DNA of 64,000 nt from Bacillus marinisedimentorum. Lineage in GTDB: Bacteria; Bacillota; Bacilli; Bacillales; Bacillaceae_O. The position numbers and the translations under genes are program-made. Positions 26,012 through 35,408 of this stretch are shown piece after piece. The stretch spans positions 1 to 64,000 of the forward strand of contig NZ_LWBL02000011.1 of the NCBI RefSeq assembly GCF_001644195.2. The letters run 5' to 3'. Position 1 is the stretch's first letter, and every line of letters begins with the position of its first letter. The notes beneath the pieces are model-generated. The model had not been told where the DNA came from. It saw only the letters and a list, made by a program, of their open reading frames with translations, and ran no database searches.

Positions 26012-26042
26012 AAAAAAGAAGCTGCTAAAATCAGCAGCTCAG
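26012..26042 (-). terminator. terminator without an upstream gene
   Basis: The perfect stem AGCTGCT / AGCAGCT is followed on the minus strand by TTCTTTTTT. No leftward gene lies between it and the rightward gene at 26385. It may end a small RNA or be left from a lost gene. The rest of 25971-26384 shows no coding sequence. Confidence 0.55.
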
Positions 26043-26384
26043 AAGGAAAATTGTCGTATCACTTGAAGTATATTTTTCCATTCAGTTTAGATCAAGTGAA
26101 TTTAAAGCCGGAAAAACACCAATAACTGTTTAAAAGGAAAACATTCTTTATGTTATAGTTTGGATTAAATTGACAGAATACACCGGAATTTTACTATTTG
26201 GACTAAAAATATGTCTTTGAAAAAACCTAATAAATATAACGATGTTTATATATTTGTTCAAAACGGCGTGCAAATCAAACGATATGGAATGTCAACTAAT
26301 AAGATGAACGGAGAATGAAATCACAGAAAAATACAATTATTGTTATGTTAAGAATGTATTAAAAATATTTCAGGGGGTTATTAA

Positions 26385-26924
26385 ATGAGTGTAAAACGAA
26401 AGATTAGTAAGTTGGTATTATCAACAGCCTTAGTAGGAACTCTTTCACTAGGTGGTTTAGGACTGGGACCTTCAGTAGAAAATGCGTATGCTGCTGAAGA
26501 CGGTCCTGATCAGTATATTGCTTACACTGGATATGAATATGATAAGAGTAGTCAATATACTGGTAAAAAAATAACATGGAGCCATGATCACGATAACTCA
26601 TACGGAACTACTACAGATACTGTGACACATTCTGTTTCCCGTACAAAGTATACGAATGCATCTGTTTCAACTTCTGCAAGTTTTGATGCAATGGTTTCAG
26701 AAGTTGGCATTAGTTACGAAGTTGGTTGGGGAAGCAATCAGACAGTATCAACTAGCGTCACCTATACAATTCCAGCCGGTGCAAGATATACTTTAAGATA
26801 CGGAAGCAGGTACGTTAAAACTTCCGGATATGAAAGATATTATAGCAGAGGTACCCTTGCTAGCAGCAAGTGGGTAAATGGTGAATGGACTTATAGAGGG
26901 TATTCTGATAAAGTAGCTTACTAA
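26385..26924 (+). CDS. secreted beta-strand-rich protein
   Basis: This 179-aa protein has a signal peptide with probable cleavage after AYA (about residue 36). The mature part is rich in Tyr, Ser and Thr with alternating polar and non-polar residues (ASVSTSASFDAMVSEVGISY, then VSTSVTYTIPAGARYTLRYG). The pattern recalls beta-hairpin pore-forming or wall-binding proteins, but no family is recognised. The start follows CAGGGGG. A lipoprotein gene follows after 25 bases, probably in one operon. Confidence 0.75.
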   Translation: MSVKRKISKLVLSTALVGTLSLGGLGLGPSVENAYAAEDGPDQYIAYTGYEYDKSSQYTGKKITWSHDHDNSYGTTTDTVTHSVSRTKYTNASVSTSASFDAMVSEVGISYEVGWGSNQTVSTSVTYTIPAGARYTLRYGSRYVKTSGYERYYSRGTLASSKWVNGEWTYRGYSDKVAY

Positions 26925-26949
26925 TAATCATTTAACTGGAGGGTCCGAA

Positions 26950-27561
26950 TTGAAATTACGTAAATCTCTTACAGTCATACTTTCCTCGTTGTTTTTATTT
27001 TTCTCTATAGGATGCCAGGACATACAAAAAAACAATACCGTTAATAATACGAAAGAAGCTGAAACAATTCAAAATGAACCACAACAATCCCTTAAAACAG
27101 AGGAATCTAAAGACTTGTCTATAGATTTTGGTAATAAATTCAACCCTCCACACTTTCTTGTACAGGCTTTTTCAATTGAACCAAAAGAAAATACACTTGA
27201 ATTTCAAATAGATTATAAATTAAGTGACGAGTTGTTTCAGTTTATCCTAGAACATCAACCTGAAGTATACTTTTCTATCCAATACCCTGAAAAAATCAAG
27301 AAATTTACAACTACACCTGCTAGTCCGCTTGTGAAGGCACCAAAATTCACAAAAGACACCACACAAAGAAGTTTTCAACTATCTTTTTCACAAGAGCTTT
27401 CTAAAAAAATCGGTGAAACTGAAGCAGATAAAATAAAAGAAGAGTTAACTGGTTACCAGTTAACAGTATTTAATAAAAGCAAGCAGCCTGTACATATTTA
27501 TGATGACATCTTTTACTATAGTCAGGTTGAATATGGCATTTCTGATATTAAAGAAAAATAA
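26950..27561 (+). CDS. lipoprotein partner of the secreted protein
   Basis: This 203-aa protein starts at TTG after GGAGGG. It has a lipoprotein signal peptide with Cys at about residue 22 (FSIGC). A Glu/Gln/Asn-rich linker and a beta-rich domain follow (residues 75-200). It is anchored outside the membrane. Its position directly after a secreted protein gene suggests an immunity or accessory role, which is inference. No family is recognised. Confidence 0.75.
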   Translation: MKLRKSLTVILSSLFLFFSIGCQDIQKNNTVNNTKEAETIQNEPQQSLKTEESKDLSIDFGNKFNPPHFLVQAFSIEPKENTLEFQIDYKLSDELFQFILEHQPEVYFSIQYPEKIKKFTTTPASPLVKAPKFTKDTTQRSFQLSFSQELSKKIGETEADKIKEELTGYQLTVFNKSKQPVHIYDDIFYYSQVEYGISDIKEK

Positions 27562-27598
27562 AATCAATGACCTGATTTTTTACTGAGGCGCAATAACG

Positions 27599-27630
27599 AA
27601 AGAAGCTCGGAATCTCAACGAGCTTCTTTT
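27599..27630 (+). terminator. rho-independent terminator
   Basis: The stem AAAGAAGCTCG / CGAGCTTCTTT with a T run ends the two-gene secreted-protein operon. Confidence 0.85.
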
Positions 27631-27658
27631 AATTTACTTTTGGTATTAGATAATTTAA

Positions 27659-27992
27659 CTAAAGCTTAACGCTACTCCCATAAAGTCTTCGCTTCACTCT
27701 GCCGTTAAAGACCTCTTTCCAGTATCCTTTTGACATGTCCGCATTGCCACACCTGTGAAGGTCTGGGAACCGAGAAATGAGTTTGTCATACAATGCCTCA
27801 GTCATAAACGCTGTTTTCCAGATAGCGAAGCGGCTCCTCGGCATCGTATGTATGATAGGCGGCCGCAAAGTCGATGGCGATGGATTTTGTTTTTTCCAAC
27901 ACGTCTGTCGGAAAGCGTTCCGTCTGGTCATATTCATTCCCCACATCCTCTTGCACAGGCGCATCAGCTTTTACGAAAAGAAGCAGCAGTTA
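27659..27992 (-). pseudogene. frameshifted fragment of an unknown protein
   Basis: One frame reads LLLLFVKADAPVQEDVGNEY, then EEPLRYLENSVYD. The neighbouring frame carries on MTEALYDKLISRFPDLHRCG to a stop at 27659. Joined, they give a plausible protein with a hydrophobic start that is cut off at about 27992, where subtilisin sequence begins on the other strand. The family is not identified. Confidence 0.5.
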
Positions 27993-27995
27993 GGA

Positions 27996-28731
27996 GATTG
28001 CCGTACTCGATACCGGAGTGGACTATTACCATCTTGATTTGGACGGCAAGACTCTATGATGTTATGACTTCGTCGATAATGATTATACGCGATGGACTTG
28101 AACGGCCACGATACCCATGTCGCGGGAACAGCTGCAGCGGAAACCAATAATTCAACAGGAGTAGCCGGCATGGCATCGAATACTGACATTCTTGCCGTCC
28201 GTGTCCTGGATGCGAACGGCAGCGGGTCGCTTGCTGATTTTGCGGACAGGATAACGTATGTTGCGGATTATGGAGCTGAAGTGATAACCATGTCCCTCGG
28301 CTGTGAATGCAGCATAACAACGCTCGCCAATGCGGTCAACGGAACAGCGGATCTGTCCTGGTTGCTGCTGCAGGCCATGACACAGCGTATCCACTACCTT
28401 TGAGCCTGCTTCCTACACCAATGTCATTTCAGTTGGAGCCGTTGATCGATATGACCAGAAAGTGTCATTCTCCAACTATGGCAAATGGGTGAATGTAACA
28501 ACTCCTGGTGTCGATATCGCTTCCACGACGCCTAATAATGGATATTCGTACATGTCCGGCACTTCGATGGCTTCCCCTCACGCAGCCGGTCTTGCAGGCC
28601 TGCTTGCTTTACAGGGAAGAAGCAATTACCAAATCCGCCAGGCAATCGAACAGACAGTCGATAACATCAGCGGAACGGGATCATATTTTGAACATGGCAG
28701 AATCAATTCGTATGATGCTATCAGGTATTAA
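27996..28731 (+). pseudogene. subtilisin-like (S8) serine protease, broken
   Basis: Pieces of an S8 protease follow one another in different frames. The Asp motif IAVLDTGVDYYHLDLDGK is followed by a stop. The His motif appears as NGHDTHVAGTAA, where Gly of GHGTHVAGT has become Asp. The Ser motif GTSMASPHAAG is intact near 28557. Frameshifts lie near 28085 and 28350-28400. The N-terminal propeptide is missing. It cannot make an active enzyme. Confidence 0.85.
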
Positions 28732-28796
28732 ACCTTTTTAAACAGAGAACAACAAAGGGGTTCAACCAGCATAGAAATTGCTCAGGGCTAAAGCTC

Positions 28797-28838
28797 AAAA
28801 AATCGAGTATGAAACTTTTATGTTTCATACTCGATTTT
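28797..28838. terminator. strong bidirectional terminator
   Basis: A 17-bp stem AAAATCGAGTATGAAAC / GTTTCATACTCGATTTT surrounds a short loop. It lies between the protease remnant and the leftward small frame at 28899. Confidence 0.8.
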
Positions 28839-28898
28839 AAACTCCTATTTATCATATTTCTCAATGGCATCTGAACTTTTTGCTTCAAAACTAACAGA

Positions 28899-29063
28899 TC
28901 ACTTTTTTAATGTTTTGGCTAAAATTTTATTATACACCCACCGATACCAGCCGCTTTTCACTTCAACCCCTGTTAAATATGTTTGCAATTCATCAAATGG
29001 TTTTTTCCACGCTCTTATTGCCTCTATATGATCAATAACAGGCTGCCTTTTATAATAATTCAT
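28899..29063 (-). CDS. small protein or gene fragment
   Basis: A 54-aa frame starts MNYYKRQPVIDHIEAIRAWK and continues PFDELQTYLTGVEVKSGWYR to a basic end. The composition looks coding, but there is no ribosome site, so it is probably the tail of a lost gene. It abuts the primase fragment. No family is recognised. Confidence 0.35.
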   Translation of the reverse strand: MNYYKRQPVIDHIEAIRAWKKPFDELQTYLTGVEVKSGWYRWVYNKILAKTLKK

Positions 29064-29093
29064 TTGAATCGTTTACTGATATCTGTCTTAAGG

Positions 29094-29674
29094 GGCTTTG
29101 GAGATAGAAGCGGTAGAGGAAGAATGAACTCAGATACAACCCTTAGAGTTCCACTTCCTCCTCGCGGTTTATGTCTAGTAACAGGAGAAGAAACCCCTAC
29201 TGCTGGCGAAAGTACTACTGCCAGATATTTAAATATTAAAATGGAGCAGACAGTGTGAATCTTAAGGTTCTGACTCAGTTACAAAACAACTATGCTGAAC
29301 TTAAAAGGGTTTATAAGAAATACCTTGAATGGTTAGCTCCTCAAATCGATAATTTAATTGACGAATATAAAGCTAATTACGCAAAAACCAGAAATTTGTT
29401 CTCAAGCAAATTCCAAAGTCATCCAAGGATCCCTGACACACTTGCAAGTCTATATCTTGGTTTTATTCAATACTTGAAGTTTCTGACCAGTCAAGAAATT
29501 ATTGATCCGGATACAATGAAAGGATTGAAAATATCCATGGTTCAAACCTTAACAAAACCAGGCGAGGAACATTCCTATGATGTCAGATCAGAAAAGCCAA
29601 CCTCTGAATTTCTGTTCGCAGTCTCTTCCCTGCTTAGTTTGAATATCCATCTGTCCTTTTTGTACAACGAATGA
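29094..29674 (+). pseudogene. DUF927 helicase/primase-like fragment
   Basis: The first frame reads GFGDRSGRGRMNSDTTLRVP, PRGLCLVTGEETP and STTARYLNIKM. A shift near 29255 leads into VNLKVLTQLQNNYAELKRVY and a helical C-terminal part of about 130 residues. This matches the C-terminal half of DUF927 proteins of phages and integrative elements. The N-terminal half is absent. It marks former mobile DNA. Confidence 0.65.
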
Positions 29675-30158
29675 TCTCATTTGCCAAAACAACAATATAT
29701 TATTTTAGTTCAAACAACGCCCTGTTAGTAATATTGTGACCGATTGAAACAGATGACACAGTGATACTCACGAAAAAATGTATATACAATAATAATTATG
29801 CACATTAACGAAGTAGTGCTTGTTACACGAAGCAGATTACTTCAAGAGGAATTTAAACAATTGGCATTGAACTACTGTATAAACACCTATATTTTCGGGA
29901 GTATTGAATAAAATGGATATAAAAAGTGAAGCCCCAAGAGATAATTAAAAATCATTTTTGAGGATTAAGAATATACGCGGTAAAATTACCCTTCCCGTTA
30001 TTGGTAATCCGGCACGATTCTATTGTTTTTGCTTTTTCTGGCTTTTCAAAGAAAAAGTAGTTGACGATTAAAGTTAACTTATGATAAAATTAAAAATTTG
30101 ATAAAAAATAATATATATGTTAAGGTTAAGAAGGTTACCATATACGGAGGTGGATTAT

Positions 30159-30620
30159 TTGTTTCAAATTGGCGAAAACATTATTTATCCAATGCACGGA
30201 GCAGGTATAATTAAAGCCATAGAAGAAAAGGAAATCTCAGGGGTGAAGCAACAGTATTATGTCATAAAAATGTTAATCGGTAATATGCAAGTCATGATTC
30301 CTACGGGTAAAATATTGAGTTCAAGTATACGCCCTGTTACTGACATAATTGCATTAAAACACATCATACACATTTTTCAGCATGGAGAATCAGATAGATT
30401 ACTGCCGTGGAAACAAAGGTATAAAGTGAACACGGACAAAATAAAAACGGGTAAAATACAAGAATGTGCTGAAGTTGTACGTGATTTAATGCGTATGAAG
30501 AAAGAAAAAGTACTTAATACAAGCGAACAAAAAATGTTAGATAACGCACATGAATTTTTGATTAGTGAACTGGGATGCATTAAAGGGATTACTGAAAATC
30601 AAATAAAAAGTTTCCGGTAA
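30159..30620 (+). CDS. CarD-family transcriptional regulator
   Basis: This 153-aa protein begins FQIGENIIYPMHGAGIIKAI, the CarD/TRCF N-terminal domain that contacts the RNA polymerase beta subunit. A helical DNA-binding half with KEKVLNTSEQKMLDNAHEFL follows. Family members tune promoter opening. The TTG at 30159 fits GGAGGTG. The longer frame from 30117 has no ribosome site. The 480 bases upstream hold one 37-codon frame at 29798 without a ribosome site and otherwise nothing. Confidence 0.9.
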   Translation: MFQIGENIIYPMHGAGIIKAIEEKEISGVKQQYYVIKMLIGNMQVMIPTGKILSSSIRPVTDIIALKHIIHIFQHGESDRLLPWKQRYKVNTDKIKTGKIQECAEVVRDLMRMKKEKVLNTSEQKMLDNAHEFLISELGCIKGITENQIKSFR

Positions 30621-31089
30621 GGTTAATTTAAGATAACGTATGACATCTCCCGAAAACATCCTGAATTTTTTAGGAATATGTTTATTATGGAAGTAAATCT
30701 TTTCAAAGACATTCAACTTCTCCAATTCACCTTTAGAGATTACCTCTTTTTTTATTTCTACAATCTAATCCATTTTTATTATTTGAATTTCTTTTACGAA
30801 CGTTTGAAGTTTCATCAAATAACTCGATAAAATAGTCACTTGATTTTTGCAATCCTGATTTACACTGGCACGGACAAGGAGCCGTAAGCATGAAAGAGAA
30901 GTAGGGCTTTCATTGTTTTAGGTATACAATTTATTATTTAAGTCATTACTTCTAGAAGAAAAAACAATCAATCTCACCTCTATCTTTAAGAATTTTTTAC
31001 ATCTACTGAGACAGTTTTGAATAGTAATTGTTTATCTTCTTTACGTAAAAGAGAAAAACGAATTGGTAACACCATATGGTCAACTACAA
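30621..31089. other. non-coding or decayed stretch
   Basis: No complete gene is visible. On the minus strand, 30640-30770 reads EVISKGELEKLNVFEKIYFH and HIPKKFRMFSGDVIRYLK. This looks like a coding remnant with no start, ribosome site or recognisable family. Confidence 0.35.
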
Positions 31090-31122
31090 AAATGGTTTCC
31101 AGATCAGGAAACCATTTTTTAT
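31090..31122 (+). terminator. rho-independent terminator
   Basis: The stem AAATGGTTTCC / GGAAACCATTT is followed by TTTATT. It lies between CarD and the cold-shock gene. Confidence 0.7.
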
Positions 31123-31147
31123 TGAGTATTATACAGAGGACATAAAA

Positions 31148-31172
31148 AAACAGGCCCTATATAAAGAGCCTG
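31148..31172 (-). terminator. terminator of cold-shock gene
   Basis: The stem CAGGC-C / G-GCCTG has a run of seven T on the minus strand, 23 bases beyond the cold-shock gene. Confidence 0.75.
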
Positions 31173-31194
31173 ATTGTATATAAACGATTTAAGA

Positions 31195-31410
<216 letters not shown>

Positions 31411-31790
31411 CTAGTGCGTTACCACACATTGTATTAATATCCTTGCCCAAAGTATCATCAAGATGAAAAAATGATATTCATACTATCCTTTACACCGAAC
31501 AAAAATAATTCTTCTTTATCATATCAGGAAACGGAAAAAATTGCAAATTAATACAATTTAACTAAAATAGTAAAATTTCCAGTAAAGTGTGTCAGTTATT
31601 TTAGCAGAAATAGTTTCATTTTAATTGATGGTCACAAATATTAGGTCAGCCTCATAAGACCAAATTATCTCCGCCTTTCTTGTATATGAAAGAGTCGCAT
31701 TTAAAATGGACAGTATAGCCGGCTAAAAATATACAAAATCGTCGCCTTAAATTTCGACAAACTTCATAATTAAATTGAATCAAGTGGGGG

Positions 31791-32474
31791 TTGATACCTG
31801 TCAATCCAGTTGAAGAAACTTCACCTCCCCCAATAAAAGAAAAAGAATTTATTACATGGAATAAAACACAGATACACCGATTTTTAGAGGTTGCCCGTTC
31901 TGAAGATGCCCACATACCATTTTTATTAGCTATTTATACAGGGATGCGTAGAGGTGAAGTGCTTGGCCTTAAGTGGGGCGATATTGACTTTGCTAATAAA
32001 CGGATTAAAATTCAAAGAAGCCTGGCTCGTACTTCCAAAGGTATTGTATTTAAGACACCAAAAACAAGAAGATCAAAAAGGCCTGTGGCTATTTCCAATT
32101 ATATTGTCGATGAGTTAAAAAACGAAAAGATAAAACAGGATTTACGAAAGGAAAGTTCTGAGGAAGTTTATGAGGAGTTAGATCTGATTATATGTACTGA
32201 AACAGGTAAACCAAAAGATCCACGGAATTTGTTGCGTCTTTTCTACTCCTTGATTGAGAAGGCTCAGGTACCCAAAATCAGTTATCATGATCTCAGGCAT
32301 ACTCATGCCACCCTTATGCTGGAGATCGGTGAAAACCCAAAAATCGTTTCTGAACGATTAGGCCACAGTCGGGTTGGTATTACACTAGACCGCTATTCAC
32401 ATGTGAATCAGGATATGCAACAAAGCGCAGCCGAGAAGTTCGAAAAGGCCCTTTTACATGATAATGAAAAGTGA
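31791..32474 (+). pseudogene. tyrosine recombinase (integrase), N-terminus lost
   Basis: The frame keeps the catalytic domain of a Tn916/phage-type integrase. It has Arg in YTGMRRGEVLGLKW, HDLRHTHA, the LGHS histidine and the DRYSH tyrosine. The arm-binding and core-binding N-terminal 150 or so residues are missing. Upstream bases read as a decayed version (KWGLIPVNPVE after a stop). It ends 113 bases from the 3' end of tRNA-Val, the usual arrangement for an element integrated there. Confidence 0.8.
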
Positions 32475-32586
32475 TGTGGTCAAAATGTGGCCAACCTCAA
32501 AACAACATAAAAAAGACCACTTCCGAAAAAGTGATCTTTTACTGGAAACCCTCGTTCCAAAGGGTTTCTCCGGGTTTGGCACCCAA

Positions 32587-32659
32587 TGATTCCGACTGGG
32601 CTCGAACCAGCGACCTCTACCCTGTCAAGGTAGCGCTCTCCCAGCTGAGCTACGGAATC
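32587..32659 (-). tRNA. tRNA-Val (GAC)
   Basis: The minus strand folds as a full 73-base tRNA without encoded CCA. The acceptor pairs GATTCCG with CGGAATC. The anticodon arm is CTACC-TTGACAG-GGTAG with anticodon GAC. The T-arm contains GGTTCGAGCC. It is a likely integration site for the adjacent integrase. Confidence 0.93.
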
Positions 32660-32712
32660 ATGATAGGAATGTAATTGTAAGCCGATTAGCTGGGAACTTA
32701 TCGACAAGTAAT

Positions 32713-32742
32713 AATATATCAGGAAAGCTGATTGATTGTCAA
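32713..32742 (-). promoter_or_regulatory. promoter of tRNA-Val
   Basis: On the minus strand TTGACA (32737-32742) and TATATT (32713-32718) are 18 bp apart, 54 bases before the tRNA. Confidence 0.6.
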
Positions 32743-32975
32743 CATGGTTTTTCATATTAATTTATTTGGACTTCGACGTCCTTTAAACGATGATCCTTTT
32801 TCTATTATTAGGGTGGTCCCTTCAGAGCAGAATTGCAAGGCAATTCTCAGGCATTTTTCACAATTCCGCCTTTTCATCAGACAGGTTTCTTTGGCATCCT
32901 CTTCAGGGAAATAGTAAGCAGGGCTTAACTGCACAGAACTCGCATATAGTTTTTAAGAATGGAAGGAGACCAATT

Positions 32976-34226
32976 ATGACGAACGGACCGTTACATATCA
33001 CTTCGGAGATCGGCAGGCTGGAGAAGGTTGTGCTGCAGCGGCCGGGGGCAGAATTGGAGAATTTGACGCCGGAGTATTTGCATAAGCTGCTGTTTGATGA
33101 TATTCCGAATTTGCCGGCTGTGCAGAGAGAACATGTCGAGTTTGCAAAGGCACTCGAGAATTACGGGGCTGAGGTGCTTTATCTTGAGGACCTTGCAGCT
33201 GAAGCTCTTCAGGATGACAAAGTAAGGACACAGTTTGTGGATGAATTTTTGCAGCTGCCGATGCGGACGAATGTCAATGAAGAATCGGTGTTTGCGAGTT
33301 TGAAAGATTACTTGCTGAAGCAGTCTCCTTTTGAGATGGTGCGCCGGATGATGAACGGGGTCCGGATTGATGAAGTGGAAGTGCGGAAAAATCATAAGCT
33401 GCACAGTTTGATGGAAGACCATTACCCTTTTTACCTTGATCCGCTCACAAATCTCTATTTCACACGCGATCCGGCAGCTGTCATCGGGAACGGCATTTCG
33501 ATCAACCATATGACACAGGAAGCGCGCCGCAACGAGCCGCTTTTCATGAAGTATGTGATGAGGCATCACCTTGATTTTGCCGCGCATGACATTCCGTTTT
33601 TGTATGATGTGGACGAGCCATTTTTCATGGAGGGCGGCGACCAGCTGGTTCTTAGTGACGAGGTCCTTGCAATCGGGATCAGTGCGCGGACGAGTGCGCA
33701 TGCAGTTGAGATGCTGGCCGGAAAACTTTTTGATAAAACGTATGACTTTAAAAAAGTGATGGCAGTTGAAATCACGAAGAAGCGTGCCTTTATGCATCTT
33801 GATACGGTGTTCACCCAAATCGATCATAACAAGTTCACGATCCATCCGGAAATTGAAGGTGAGGGCGGCGAAATGAGGATTTTCATCCTTGAGCAGGATG
33901 AGATTGGCGAAATCAAGATTGAAAGACGGTCCAACCTGCTGGAGACGCTGAAGGATTTGCTTGGCATCGATGATATCGAACTTATTCCGTGCGGCGGCAA
34001 TGACCCTATCGCTTCAGCACGTGAACAATGGAATGACGGATCAAATACGCTTGCCGTCTCTCCTGGCGTCGTTGTGACATATGACCGTAATTACGTGACG
34101 AATAAGGTGCTGAGGGAGCATGGTGTCGAAGTGATTGAAGTGCCGAGTTCGGAGTTGTCCCGAGGCCGCGGCGGCCCGCGCTGCATGAGCATGCCGATTG
34201 TGAGGAAGGTTCCAGGCACCGGGTAA
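32976..34226 (+). CDS. arcA: arginine deiminase
   Basis: This 416-aa enzyme hydrolyses L-arginine to citrulline and ammonia, the first step of the arginine deiminase pathway. Family motifs include [27 protein letters not shown] and the catalytic nucleophile Cys403 in GPRCMSMP. Length is normal. The start at 32976 follows GGAAGGAG. No ornithine carbamoyltransferase, carbamate kinase or antiporter gene is next to it, so energy yield would need genes elsewhere. The 316 bases before it carry only the tRNA promoter. Confidence 0.95.
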   Translation: MTNGPLHITSEIGRLEKVVLQRPGAELENLTPEYLHKLLFDDIPNLPAVQREHVEFAKALENYGAEVLYLEDLAAEALQDDKVRTQFVDEFLQLPMRTNVNEESVFASLKDYLLKQSPFEMVRRMMNGVRIDEVEVRKNHKLHSLMEDHYPFYLDPLTNLYFTRDPAAVIGNGISINHMTQEARRNEPLFMKYVMRHHLDFAAHDIPFLYDVDEPFFMEGGDQLVLSDEVLAIGISARTSAHAVEMLAGKLFDKTYDFKKVMAVEITKKRAFMHLDTVFTQIDHNKFTIHPEIEGEGGEMRIFILEQDEIGEIKIERRSNLLETLKDLLGIDDIELIPCGGNDPIASAREQWNDGSNTLAVSPGVVVTYDRNYVTNKVLREHGVEVIEVPSSELSRGRGGPRCMSMPIVRKVPGTG

Positions 34227-34242
34227 CTAAAAGTAGGAATGT

Positions 34243-34271
34243 AAAGTCTGTCTTCATCGGCAGGCTTTTTT
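34243..34271 (+). terminator. rho-independent terminator
   Basis: An imperfect hairpin around GTCTG / CAGGC followed by TTTTTT ends the arcA transcript. Confidence 0.55.
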
Positions 34272-34361
34272 CGTTATCTGGTGAATATTAGGAATAGGTT
34301 CATGTTATGATGATTAGTGATAGTATTCAGCAGACATAATTGCAGGGAAAGAAGGGGTTCA

Positions 34362-35054
34362 ATGGCACATTTTGATGCATATGCGAATGAATATGATGCA
34401 TGGTACACGACACCGCTCGGGCAATATGCCGATGATGTGGAGAAGGTTCTGATCAAAGATCTCGCCGATCCGAAAGAGGACGAACGTGCGCTTGACATCG
34501 GTTCCGGAACCGGAAATTATTCAATTTGGCTGGCGGAAAGAGGCCTGGATGTGACAGCGCTGGACCAGTCGGATGAAATGACGAAGATCGCTAAGAAGAA
34601 GGCATTTGCTAGAGGCCTTTCGATTGATTTCCGCCTCGGGCATGCTGAAACCCTTCCATTTGAAGATGAATCGTTCGATCTGGTCACATCGGTTACAGCG
34701 GTTGAATTCATGGATAATCCGTCAACCGTTTTGAAGGAAGCGATGCGGGTGCTGAAGCCCGGCGGTCGCCTTGTAATCGGCCTGCTGACCCTCGACAGCC
34801 CGTGGGGTGAGATGTACCGCCAAAGTGTTGCCGCCAATCCTGACAGCCTGTTTGCAAAAGCGCACCTTTATAAGGAAGAGGAAGTGAAGGATTTGCTTCC
34901 GCAGGAATACACGCTGAAAAAAGGGTTATATTATCCGCCTCACCAGGAATTTGATGCTGAAGAGGCGGCCGAAACGGAATATAAGAACCAGAAAATGCAG
35001 ACGGACAGGGCCGGGTTTTTTGCTGTCCGCTGGGTGAAGGAGGAGCAACGATGA
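34362..35054 (+). CDS. class I SAM-dependent methyltransferase
   Basis: This 230-aa protein is a Rossmann-type methyltransferase. Motif I is ALDIGSGTGNYSIWLAERG (residues 43-61). The acidic ribose-binding position follows in VTALDQS, and motif IV-V is FDLVTSVTAVEFM. The start at 34362 follows GAAGGGG. The last four bases overlap the start of the YkoF-like gene (ATGA), so the two are coupled. The substrate is unknown. Confidence 0.88.
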   Translation: MAHFDAYANEYDAWYTTPLGQYADDVEKVLIKDLADPKEDERALDIGSGTGNYSIWLAERGLDVTALDQSDEMTKIAKKKAFARGLSIDFRLGHAETLPFEDESFDLVTSVTAVEFMDNPSTVLKEAMRVLKPGGRLVIGLLTLDSPWGEMYRQSVAANPDSLFAKAHLYKEEEVKDLLPQEYTLKKGLYYPPHQEFDAEEAAETEYKNQKMQTDRAGFFAVRWVKEEQR

Positions 35055-35302
35055 TTTCATGCCAGCTGTCTCTTTACCCCCTCGGCACCGAGTCGTACGA
35101 TGATGTTGTCTCCCGTGCGGTCGAACACATTTTGCCGCTGAAGGAAGAAGGCCTTACAATTGAAGTCGGCAGTATGAGTTCTGTCGTGAAAGGACCGGAT
35201 GATGTTGTCTGGAAAGCAGTCCGGACGCTTTTTGAAGCGGCAAAAGATGAGAAGATTGTGCTGAACACCACATTTTCCAATGAATGCGGATGTGATTTGT
35301 AA
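35051..35302 (+). CDS. YkoF-like thiamine-binding family protein
   Basis: This 83-aa protein begins ISCQLSLYPLGTESYDDVV and has EGLTIEVGSMSSVVKGPDD in the middle. That pattern fits the YkoF / MTH1187 alpha-beta family, which binds thiamine or related pyrimidines. It is a single domain, half of YkoF. It overlaps the methyltransferase stop by four bases. Confidence 0.75.
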   Translation: MISCQLSLYPLGTESYDDVVSRAVEHILPLKEEGLTIEVGSMSSVVKGPDDVVWKAVRTLFEAAKDEKIVLNTTFSNECGCDL

Positions 35303-35307
35303 GTCTT

Positions 35308-35346
35308 TCCCTTCCCTTCTGGCTATAGCCGGGAGGGATTTTTTTG
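35308..35346 (+). terminator. rho-independent terminator
   Basis: A hairpin with arms CTTCCC-GGC / GCC-GGGAGG is followed by TTTTTTT. Confidence 0.65.
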
Positions 35347-35408
35347 TAACTTCTCCCCTTTCCGGTTCGTATCACTTTATATAGAGATTATATTAGGGGG
35401 CTTTTGGT

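Noticed and set aside
29798-29911. 37-codon frame MHINEVVLVTRSRLLQEEFK in the gap before CarD
   Set aside because: It has no ribosome site. It might be the start of a lost response regulator but cannot be supported.
32545-32567. Hairpin AAACCCT / AGGGTTT as a tRNA terminator
   Set aside because: The stem is present but no T run follows in the direction of the tRNA.
32991-33845. 284-aa frame on the minus strand
   Set aside because: It lies wholly opposite arcA and its composition (rich in His, Arg, Leu) is that of a shadow frame.
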